Assembly: GCA_903921665.1 (NCBI GenBank)
Contig: CAIXQT010000025.1
Location: forward strand, 1-7,387
DNA from: an uncultured Opitutia bacterium
Lineage (GTDB): Bacteria; Verrucomicrobiota; Verrucomicrobiia; Opitutales; UBA953
Length of the DNA stretch: 7,387 nt
Direction of reading: 5' to 3'
Under the pieces are notes generated by a model. It was not told the DNA's origin. It did no database searches and saw only the letters and a program-made list of their open reading frames with translations. This document shows, in pieces, positions 1-5,575 of the stretch; the stretch's first letter is position 1, and every line of letters begins with the position of its first letter. Position numbers and translations under genes: made by a program.

Positions 1-362
1 GGGCTCTTTGGTGTCGCGTAAAGCGACGGTAAGGGCAGGTATTTCTTCGGCGCCTTGCTTTTGCTGACAGGCTGTCCTCCGGCGAAGACGCTGTTTCCGG
101 CCGGCCAATCTTTCGCGTTATTAGGATCGGAGCCGGCTAGGGTCTCGGCCTTATCATCAAATCCGTCCCCATCCGTGTCGGCCGCATAGGGATCGGTCCC
201 AAGCTCAGCCTCGAGCTCGTCGTCCAGTCCGTCTGCATCCGAATCAATGAGCGCAGGTTTCCCGGCCGGAAGATTCGTCGTAGAGCTAGCCTCGACCGGC
301 TGATGGGCGAGGAGAAGGATAAGCATGATGAACGTGACGTTACGCCGGAGAGGTGTGCGCAT
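1..362 (-). CDS. Secreted protein with TSP3-type calcium-binding repeats (3' end outside window)
   Basis: The frame is open from an ATG at 362-360 to the left edge, giving 120 codons with no stop; the C-terminus is missing. Residues 1-25 look like a Sec signal peptide: MRTPLRR, then a hydrophobic stretch FIMLILLLA, and a likely cleavage near VEA-SS. Residues 41-85 hold two Asp-rich loops, DSDADGLDDE and DTDGDGFDDK, each followed by a short stretch ending in GTDP or GSDP. This is the pattern of bacterial thrombospondin type 3 repeats, which bind Ca2+ in exported and surface proteins, often as linkers or stalks. After the repeats comes a Lys/Pro/Ser-rich segment. The missing C-terminal part would define the function, so none is assigned. 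The start is chosen because it gives a clean signal peptide; no Shine-Dalgarno site is visible, and an in-frame TGA lies about 24 codons upstream. By hand count 42 of 120 codons end in A or T, clearly more than in the neighbouring genes. Confidence 0.75.
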   Translation of the reverse strand, partial: MRTPLRRNVTFIMLILLLAHQPVEASSTTNLPAGKPALIDSDADGLDDELEAELGTDPYAADTDGDGFDDKAETLAGSDPNNAKDWPAGNSVFAGGQPVSKSKAPKKYLPLPSLYATPKS

Positions 363-516
363 GGCACGCTTCAGGGTAGTCCAATTAGGCTTAAAACAAC
401 CCTCGTAGTCTGAGGCTCTTGTGATGAGAGGATGACTTCACTCTCGCTGCATGAAGGGCCTTATTATTTATGGCTGGCATCGGGCTATTAAGCCGATCCC
501 AAACAGCTTCGCTTAG

Positions 517-546
517 TTGACCCTGCAACCTCGGGGCATTCATATT
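517..546 (+). promoter_or_regulatory. Weak candidate promoter of the dehydrogenase gene
   Basis: TTGACC at 517-522 matches the sigma-70 -35 box at five of six positions. CATATT at 541-546, after an 18-base spacer, matches the -10 box TATAAT at four of six. Transcription would then begin close to the ATG at 553, so the mRNA would be leaderless or nearly so, which fits the lack of a Shine-Dalgarno site. The rest of the divergent gap (363-552) shows AT-richer DNA, including a short TTATTATTTA run near 461-470, but no other convincing box. With such loose matching, chance is a real alternative. Confidence 0.2.
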
Positions 547-552
547 GTCCTT

Positions 553-3093
553 ATGCGACTGCCCCGACGCGTCCTGACTCTGGCCGGCCTTTGCCTGGCG
601 GCGGCCGCGTGCGCGCAGATCGGCGACAAGGCCGGCGAGCCGCAGCGCCCGATCGTGCCGGCGAAGCTGATCCCGCCGTCGCCGGAGTTCACGGCCGAAG
701 AAGCGCTCCGCCGCTTCAAGGTCGCCCCGGGCTACCGCATCGAACTGGTCGCCGAAGCCCCGCTGGTCCGCCACCCGACGGTGCTGCAGTTCGCCCCCGA
801 CGGCCGCCTCTGGGTGGTGGAGATGACGGGCTACATGGAAAACTTCGACGGCACGACGGAAGACCAGCCGAAGGGCTCGGTGGTCGTGCTGGAAGACACC
901 GACGGCGACGGCCGCATGGATAAGCGGACGGTGTTCCTTGATAATATTATATTACCTCGCGCCCTGGTGCTCCACCGCGACGGCGCCCTCGTCGGCGCCC
1001 CGCCGCACCTCTGGTTCTGCCGTGACACCGACGGCGACGGCAAGGCGGACGAAAAGACCGAGGTCGCCACGGACTTCGGCGTGCGCGTCGATCCGTCCCG
1101 TCCGCAGCTCGCCAACCCCGAGCGCGCCCCGAACGGCCTCCTCTGGGGTCATGACGGCTGGCTCTACGTCGGCGCCTACACGGCGCGCTTCAAGTTCGCC
1201 GACGGCAAGTGGGTCCGCGACGTGAGCAACTTCCGCGGACAGTGGGGGCTTTCGCAGGACGACTACGGTCGCCTGTACTCCAACAACAACAGCGACCTCC
1301 TGCGCGTCGACGTGGTGAACTCGGGCTACCTGCAGCGTAATCCGGCCCTTGGCCGCACCACAGGTCTCAACACGAAGGCCGCGGTGGACCAGTTCGTCTG
1401 GCCCGCGCGCGTCAACCCGGGCATCAACCGCGGCTATCGCGCGGAGATGCTCCGCGACAACAAGCTCAAGGAATGCACCGCCGCCTGCGGGCCGTGGATC
1501 TATCGCTCGGACCTCTTCCCGGCCGACGCCTATGGCAACGCGTTCATCTGCGAGCCGGCCGGCAATCTCGTGAAGCGCCTGGTGCTCACCCCCGACAAGG
1601 GCTTGGTCAAGGGCACGCCGTATTATAAAGAGCAGGAGTTCGTGACCTCGACCGACGAGCGCTTCCGACCCGTCAATGCGCTCACGGGGCCCGAAGGCGC
1701 GCTCTACCTCGTGGACATGCATCATGGCGTGATCCAGCACCGCATCTCGCTCACCTCTTACCTCCGCAAGCAGGCCGAAGATCGTGGGCTGATCACCCCG
1801 CTTCACCTCGGACGTATCTGGCGCGTGGTGCCGGAAGGCCATAAGACCACCAAACTCGCCGGATTGGCGGGCTTGAAGCCGGCTGAGCTGATTCCTGAAC
1901 TCGCCAGCGGCAATGAATGGCGCCGCGAGAACGCCCAGCGCTTGCTCGTCGAGACGGGTGACCGGACGCTTACCGCCGCGCTGACGGCTTTCGGCCGCGA
2001 GACCAAGGTGCCCATGGGTCGGGTGCATGCGCTCTGGACGCAGCACGGCCTCAAGGCCGCCGACTGGACGCTCGTCGAGGCCGGCCTGGCCGACGCCGAT
2101 CCGCGCGTGCGCGCGGCCGCCTTACGTGTCTCGGAAGACCTCGTGGGCGGGGCGCATCGCGCCGAAGTGATCGCCCGCTGGACCGCGCTGGCCGCGACCG
2201 AGGCCGTGCCCGAAGTCCAGTTGCAGCTCGTGCTCAGCATGGGCGAGGCCAAGGAACTCGCCGTCGACCTCGCCGCCGCCGCGTTGGCGCACCGCGCCGC
2301 GGAACACATCGCCATCCAGGACGGCCTCATCAGCGGTCTCGCCGGCCGCGAACTCGAACTCTTCGCCGCCGTGCTCAAGGAGCCGACCGCCTACTCCAAG
2401 TCCTTGCCCGCGGCATTGCTCCGCGGCGTCTTCGCCGAACGCAAGGCCGAGCGGGTCGAGAAGGCCTTGGAGATCATCGCCGCGCTGCAGTCGAAGCCGC
2501 AGCAGCTCGCGTTGCTCAGCTCGCTTACCACGCACCCGACCGTCACCGCCAAGCGTCCCGTGAAGCTCTTCGGTGAATCCTTGGCCCTCGCCAAGCTCGG
2601 CCAGAGCAAGGACGCCGCGATGGCCAAGGTGCTCGGTTGGTTCCGTAGCACCGTGGTCTGGCCCGGTAAGCCTGGCGTGACGATCTCCGCGATGCGCCTC
2701 CTCACGAACGAGGAGCAGACGCTTTACGACTCCGGCAAGCAGACCTTCGCGGGCTTGTGCGCCGCGTGCCACCAGACGACCGGGAAGGGCCTCGATGGCC
2801 TCGCGCCGCCGCTAGCCGGTTCCGAATGGGTGACCGGCGATCCCGAGCGCATCGTCAAGGTGGTCATGCACGGCCTGCGCGGCCCGATCAAAGTGAAGGG
2901 TGTCAGCTACAGCTACGATATGCCCGCCGCCGGGTTCCTGACCGACGAGCAGATCGCCGGCGTGCTCACCTATATCCGTCGCGAGTGGGACCACGAAGCC
3001 GATCCGGTATCCCTCGACCTCGTGAAGAAGATCCGCGCCGAGACCAAGGGCCGGAATGACGCGTGGACGGAACCGGAGCTGAGCAAGAGATAG
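553..3093 (+). CDS. PVC-type haem-binding membrane-bound dehydrogenase-like protein (propeller, HEAT, cytochrome c)
   Basis: An 846-residue exported protein. The ATG at 553 is preferred over the in-frame TTG at 517 because it gives a compact signal peptide (MRLPRR, then LTLAGLCLAAAA). Cleavage may follow A19-C20-A21, or C20 may be a weak lipobox cysteine. Residues about 45-427 match the putative membrane-bound dehydrogenase domain of Planctomycetes and Verrucomicrobia, a beta-propeller related to glucose/sorbosone dehydrogenases. Visible landmarks are GRLWVVEM, two DTDGDG loops starting at D115 and D158 that look like Ca2+ sites, PPHLWFCRD, RGQWGLSQDD, CGPWIYR, EPAGNLVKR and the closing GRIWRVVP (420-427). 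Residues about 433-690 are Ala/Leu-rich helices of HEAT type. The C-terminal cytochrome c domain carries C736-A-A-C-H740 for covalent haem and M790 as a likely sixth ligand, then a final helix LTDEQIAGVLTYIRREW. Expected role: periplasmic oxidation of a sugar or alcohol with electrons passed to haem. No substrate is established for the family. It is at the short end of the family's length range. Its TAG stop is also the first three bases of a stem-loop repeat. Confidence 0.9.
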   Translation: MRLPRRVLTLAGLCLAAAACAQIGDKAGEPQRPIVPAKLIPPSPEFTAEEALRRFKVAPGYRIELVAEAPLVRHPTVLQFAPDGRLWVVEMTGYMENFDGTTEDQPKGSVVVLEDTDGDGRMDKRTVFLDNIILPRALVLHRDGALVGAPPHLWFCRDTDGDGKADEKTEVATDFGVRVDPSRPQLANPERAPNGLLWGHDGWLYVGAYTARFKFADGKWVRDVSNFRGQWGLSQDDYGRLYSNNNSDLLRVDVVNSGYLQRNPALGRTTGLNTKAAVDQFVWPARVNPGINRGYRAEMLRDNKLKECTAACGPWIYRSDLFPADAYGNAFICEPAGNLVKRLVLTPDKGLVKGTPYYKEQEFVTSTDERFRPVNALTGPEGALYLVDMHHGVIQHRISLTSYLRKQAEDRGLITPLHLGRIWRVVPEGHKTTKLAGLAGLKPAELIPELASGNEWRRENAQRLLVETGDRTLTAALTAFGRETKVPMGRVHALWTQHGLKAADWTLVEAGLADADPRVRAAALRVSEDLVGGAHRAEVIARWTALAATEAVPEVQLQLVLSMGEAKELAVDLAAAALAHRAAEHIAIQDGLISGLAGRELELFAAVLKEPTAYSKSLPAALLRGVFAERKAERVEKALEIIAALQSKPQQLALLSSLTTHPTVTAKRPVKLFGESLALAKLGQSKDAAMAKVLGWFRSTVVWPGKPGVTISAMRLLTNEEQTLYDSGKQTFAGLCAACHQTTGKGLDGLAPPLAGSEWVTGDPERIVKVVMHGLRGPIKVKGVSYSYDMPAAGFLTDEQIAGVLTYIRREWDHEADPVSLDLVKKIRAETKGRNDAWTEPELSKR
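937..957 (+). other. AT-rich codon island inside the dehydrogenase gene
   Basis: Seven consecutive codons (residues 129-135, LDNIILP) end in A or T and include the otherwise rare ATA and TTA. In the first 56 codons of this gene only 6 end in A or T. The encoded peptide fits the family at this place, so this is not a frameshift. The tract contains the perfect 10-base palindrome ATAATATTAT at 941-950. The minus strand also contains an exact TATAAT. Function is unknown. Confidence 0.5.
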
Positions 3094-3160
3094 GGCGGCG
3101 ATTGCCATCGCCGCCGTTCGAGACCGCAGGCGGGGAGTTGTCGGGTCTTAGCTAGTCGCG
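3091..3160 (+). repeat. Stem-loop repeat, copy A (70-base unit, overlaps stop codon)
   Basis: The unit begins TAGGG. Its perfect 9-base stem has arms at 3094-3102 (GGCGGCGAT) and 3107-3115, with a four-base TGCC loop, followed by GTTCG at 3116-3120. A tail to 3160 contains a small CCG/CGG hairpin and the block TCGGGTCTTAGCT. It pairs base for base with copy B at 3392-3461: 61 of 70 positions are identical by hand count, with the first 30 and the TCGGGTCTTA block unchanged. TAG at 3091-3093 is the stop codon of the dehydrogenase gene. The hairpin could act as a 3' mRNA stabiliser or transcription barrier. There is no U-tract, so it is not a classic intrinsic terminator. Confidence 0.8.
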
Positions 3161-3177
3161 ATGAAGCCGCGCGGCCG

Positions 3178-3207
3178 CGAACGGACGTGATGGCAATCAC
3201 GTCCCTG
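3178..3207 (-). repeat. Stem-loop repeat, copy E (inverted relative to copy A)
   Basis: Read on the minus strand this is CAGGG, a perfect 9-base stem (GGACGTGAT arm), the loop TGCC, and GTTCG. Stem arms lie at 3183-3191 and 3196-3204. The frame and loop match copies A and B. Stem positions 3, 4 and 6 of the arm differ from theirs, and the changes are matched on the other arm. Together with A it forms an inverted pair about 57 bases apart, like the paired REP units of enterobacteria. Confidence 0.7.
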
Positions 3208-3391
3208 CCTTAGGATGACACATTAACTCAAAGGGAGACCGGAAACCGGGAAGGAGGCTGCGGGCATATAACCATTTTCAGGTCCCAGGTTTCGGCCATC
3301 TGGTATCAGGTTCAGGTCTTCAGGTGCGGGTGCAGGTGCAGGAGTTTCATTTCCTAACCGCCACCCGCCACCCGCTTCTACCTGACATGGG
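3208..3391. other. Non-coding mosaic with CAGGT-rich low-complexity tract
   Basis: No credible gene is seen here. CAGGT occurs at 3279, 3286, 3307, 3313, 3321 and 3333, with CAGGA at 3339, in irregular phase; the intervals are 7, 21, 6, 8, 12 and 6 bases. Next to it are other simple motifs: ACCGG and AACCGG near 3237-3249, and a doubled CCACCCG at 3361-3374. The irregular spacing argues against a coding repeat and against a CRISPR array. The tract is bounded by stem-loop copies E and B, so the whole gap looks like accumulated intergenic repeats. Confidence 0.6.
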
Positions 3392-3461
3392 TAGGGCGGC
3401 GATTGCCATCGCCGCCGTTCGCAGCCGGAGGCGGAAAGCCGTCGGGTCTTAGCTGGTCGCG
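3392..3461 (+). repeat. Stem-loop repeat, copy B (70-base unit)
   Basis: This is the partner of copy A in the same direction, about 300 bases downstream. TAGGG at 3392-3396 is followed by stem arms at 3395-3403 and 3408-3416, a TGCC loop and GTTCG at 3417-3421. The tail again carries a CCG/CGG mini-hairpin and the TCGGGTCTTAGCT block, and similarity to A stops near 3461. Unlike A and C it does not end a gene: a TGA stands two codons before its TAG in the same frame. Confidence 0.8.
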
Positions 3462-3544
3462 ACACCTATCGTGCTAATGCTCCTAACTGCTCAAATAGGC
3501 GAGGGGAACGCGGTTGCCACGTAGGGCAGGGTGAAGCAGAAGTA

Positions 3545-3558
3545 GGTAACCCCTTACC
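3545..3558. promoter_or_regulatory. Small inverted repeat just upstream of the symporter start
   Basis: GGTAA, four C residues, then TTACC form a perfect 5-base inverted repeat ending six bases before the ATG at 3565. It lies where a ribosome binding site would be, and no Shine-Dalgarno motif is present. It could be an operator half-site pair or a translational hairpin. A stem this short also arises by chance. Confidence 0.25.
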
Positions 3559-3564
3559 CCTGCC

Positions 3565-5475
3565 ATGCATATTACCTGGATTGATTGGGTCATCGTCGCG
3601 GCATCGATCCTGATCTGCTTCGTCCCCGCGCTCTTCCTCGCCAAGCGTTCGAGCGGCAGTACCGCCGAGTTCTTCGCCTCCGGCCGCTCGGTGCCGTGGT
3701 GGCTCGCCGGCCTCTCGATGGTCGCGACGACGTTCTCGTCTGACACTCCCAACTGGGTGACCGAGCAGGTGCGCAAGTACGGCGTGGCCGGCAACTGGCA
3801 GTGGTGGGCCTTCGTGCTCACCGGAGTGGCCACGGTCTTCTTCTTCGCCCGCCTGTGGCGTCGTTCGGGCGTCATGACCGACCTCGAATTCTACGAGCAC
3901 CGTTATTCCGGCACCGCCGCGTCGGTCGTCCGCGGCTTCCGCGCGATCTACCTCGGGCTGTTCTTCAACTGCTTCATCATGGGCATGGTCACGTTGGCCG
4001 CCTGCAAGATCGCCAACATCCTCTTCGGCATGCCGGCCTGGCAGACCGTCGTCGTGTGCGGTATCCTCAACGTCGTGTTCGCCGCCCACTCCGGTCTCTG
4101 GGGCGTGCTGGTCATCGACATGGTCCAGTTCTTCATCAAGATGACCGCCGTCTTCGCCGCCGCGTGGTTCTCGCTCGTCGAGGTCGGTGAGCGCCTGGTC
4201 GGCAAAGGCGCAGGTGGCTGGGCGGGCCTGAAGGCGCTCGTCGCCCAGCTCTCGACGCAGCAGGTCGTGACGACCGCCGGCGTGCCGGTGATGTCGGCCT
4301 CGGACGGCAAGGGTCAGCCGATCCTGGACATGCTGCCGAACTTCACGATGTCGGAGCTGGCGCTGATGATCTTCATCCTGCCGATCGCCATCAGCTGGTG
4401 GGCCAACTGGTATCCCGGCGCCGAGCCGGGCGGCGGTTCGTATATCGCGCAACGCATGCTGGCCTCGAAGTCCGAGAAGGACTCCCTCGGAGGCACGCTG
4501 TTCTTCAATATCGCCCACTACGTGCTCCGTCCGTGGCCCTGGATCATCACCGCGCTGTGCTCGATCATCGTCTACCCCGACCTCGCCGCGATCACCAAGG
4601 CCTTCCCGAACGCCGACCCTGCGCTCATCGGCCATGACTCCGCCTTCCCGGCGATGCTCATGTTCCTGCCCGTCGGCTTCGTGGGCCTGATGATCGGCGG
4701 CCTGATCGCCGCCAACTCCTCGACGATCCTGACGCACCTCAATTGGGGCTCGTCGTACCTCGTGCACGACTTCTACCGCCGCTTCATGAAGAAGGACGCC
4801 AGCGAAGCCCACTACGTGAACGTCGGCCGCCTCTCGACCGTGCTCCTCTACGTCGTCGCCGCGCTGCTCAGCCTGACGATGTCCTCAGCCCAGCAGGCCT
4901 TCCAGATCCTCCTCTCGATCGGCGCCGGCACGGGCCTGCTGTACGTGGCCCGCTGGTTCTGGTGGCGCGTCTCCGCTTGGTGCGAAGTCGTCGCCATGGT
5001 GATGTCCCTCGTGACCTCGGTGGCCGTGCCGTTCTTCATGCCTCAGGCGGATTTCGCGACCACGACGATCATCCAGGTCGGCCTGACCACGCTATCGTGG
5101 CTCATCGCCGCCTACGTCGGACCGCAGACGGATCGCGCGACGCTCATTTCTTTCTGCCAGAAGGTGAAGCCAGCGGGCCCGGGCTGGACGGACATCCGCG
5201 CCGAGGCCGGCATCAGCGACGCCGAGATCGCGCAGGAGAACCGGATCGGCTCGGCCTTGGTCGGTTGGATCGCCGGCTGCGCGCTCATCTGGGCTTCGCT
5301 CTTCGCCATCGGCAACTTCCTCTATTCGTCCGGCGACCCCAAGCGTCTCACGATGGCCTGGGTGCTCGCCGCCGTCACCGCCGTGAGCGGCTACGTCCTC
5401 CTCAAGGTCACCCAGCAGCTTTGGGCGGATAGCACGGCCTCGCAGGCCCGCGAAGACGCCAAGACGACGAGGTAG
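3565..5475 (+). CDS. Sodium:solute symporter (SSS family)
   Basis: A 636-residue polytopic inner-membrane protein, expected to import an organic solute with Na+ through the LeuT-type fold. Hydrophobic segments lie at about 6-26, 44-60, 79-98, 127-147, 157-174, 187-206, 269-288, 315-338, 361-385, 420-440, 445-465 and 470-495, with more towards the C-terminus, for about 13-15 helices. Family landmarks are the first core helix FFASGRSVPWWLAGLSMVAT (36-55), GLWGVLVIDMVQFF (177-190), and the Na2-site helix around A382, S385 and S386 followed by LNWGSS and D402-FYRRF. The Ser pair aligns with Na+-binding S364/S365 of vSGLT. Residues about 207-266 form an extended loop between helices. Substrate is not predictable; sugars are common for this group in PVC bacteria. 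It follows the dehydrogenase in the same direction after 471 repeat-filled bases, so separate transcription is likely. No Shine-Dalgarno site precedes the ATG. Its TAG stop is the start of stem-loop copy C. Confidence 0.93.
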   Translation: MHITWIDWVIVAASILICFVPALFLAKRSSGSTAEFFASGRSVPWWLAGLSMVATTFSSDTPNWVTEQVRKYGVAGNWQWWAFVLTGVATVFFFARLWRRSGVMTDLEFYEHRYSGTAASVVRGFRAIYLGLFFNCFIMGMVTLAACKIANILFGMPAWQTVVVCGILNVVFAAHSGLWGVLVIDMVQFFIKMTAVFAAAWFSLVEVGERLVGKGAGGWAGLKALVAQLSTQQVVTTAGVPVMSASDGKGQPILDMLPNFTMSELALMIFILPIAISWWANWYPGAEPGGGSYIAQRMLASKSEKDSLGGTLFFNIAHYVLRPWPWIITALCSIIVYPDLAAITKAFPNADPALIGHDSAFPAMLMFLPVGFVGLMIGGLIAANSSTILTHLNWGSSYLVHDFYRRFMKKDASEAHYVNVGRLSTVLLYVVAALLSLTMSSAQQAFQILLSIGAGTGLLYVARWFWWRVSAWCEVVAMVMSLVTSVAVPFFMPQADFATTTIIQVGLTTLSWLIAAYVGPQTDRATLISFCQKVKPAGPGWTDIRAEAGISDAEIAQENRIGSALVGWIAGCALIWASLFAIGNFLYSSGDPKRLTMAWVLAAVTAVSGYVLLKVTQQLWADSTASQAREDAKTTR

Positions 5476-5501
5476 GGACGGCTCTCCGAGCCGTCCGTTC
5501 G
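5473..5501 (+). repeat. Stem-loop repeat, copy C (overlaps stop codon)
   Basis: TAGGG at 5473-5477 contains the symporter stop codon. Perfect 9-base arms lie at 5476-5484 (GGACGGCTC) and 5488-5496 around a TCC loop, followed by GTTCG at 5497-5501. The arm sequence differs strongly from copies A, B and E, but pairing and flanks are kept. A small CGC/GCG hairpin follows, echoing the CCG/CGG hairpin in the tails of A and B. Confidence 0.75.
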
Positions 5502-5554
5502 CGGACGCAGATGCGGACCTCGATGGGGACAACGGCGGGCACGCAGAGCCCGCC
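5476..5554. terminator. Paired hairpins between convergent genes, possible bidirectional terminator
   Basis: The symporter (plus) and the methyltransferase (minus) converge with only 100 bases between their stops. Nearly all of that gap is two strong GC-rich hairpins, one facing each gene: 5476-5496 and 5534-5554. Neither is followed by a run of T, so rho-independent termination in the classical sense is not supported. Stopping of transcription or protection of the 3' ends is inferred from position and stem strength only. Confidence 0.4.
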
Positions 5555-5557
5555 CTA
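5531..5557 (-). repeat. Stem-loop repeat, copy D (inverted relative to copy C)
   Basis: Read on the minus strand this is TAGGG, a 7-base perfect stem (GGCGGGC) with a seven-base loop, then GTT. Arms lie at 5534-5540 and 5548-5554. The trailing GTTCG is changed to GTTGT, so this is the most diverged copy. Its TAGGG begins about 18 bases after the methyltransferase stop, so here it does not supply the stop codon. With C it forms an inverted pair, as A does with E. Confidence 0.65.
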
Positions 5558-5575
5558 CCCAAGGCAGGGCCGACC

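Noticed and set aside
13..27. Hairpin GTCGC / GCGAC near the left edge
   Set aside because: It lies inside the coding frame of the TSP3 protein, is only five base pairs long and has no T-tract on either side.
391..774. Minus-strand open frame of 127 codons spanning the divergent gap and the antisense of the dehydrogenase start
   Set aside because: Half of it is antisense to the signal peptide and propeller start of a well-supported gene. It is Arg/Ala-rich as expected for an antisense frame of GC-rich DNA, and it has no recognisable domain.
952..2046. Minus-strand open frame of 364 codons inside the dehydrogenase gene
   Set aside because: It is a shadow of the plus-strand gene, whose motifs run continuously through this interval.
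3279..3343. CRISPR-like array from the repeated CAGGT words
   Set aside because: Repeats are only five bases and the spacing is irregular, with no constant-length spacers or longer repeat unit.
2970..3465. Two minus-strand frames that share a similar peptide ending ERRRWQSPPY
   Set aside because: The shared peptide is simply the antisense translation of stem-loop copies A and B. Several of the differences change the amino acid, and the first frame also overlaps the dehydrogenase. The repeat explains the similarity.
3500..3525. Possible decayed sixth stem-loop near a GTTGCCACG motif followed by TAGGG
   Set aside because: Only about six base pairs with a C-A mismatch can be formed, and TAGGG is in the wrong position and orientation relative to the stem.
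3466..4812. Long minus-strand open frame of 448 codons opposite the symporter
   Set aside because: It is antisense to a clear SSS transporter. Its composition (rich in Arg, Glu, Asp, His, Gly) is what the complement of high-GC3 coding DNA gives.
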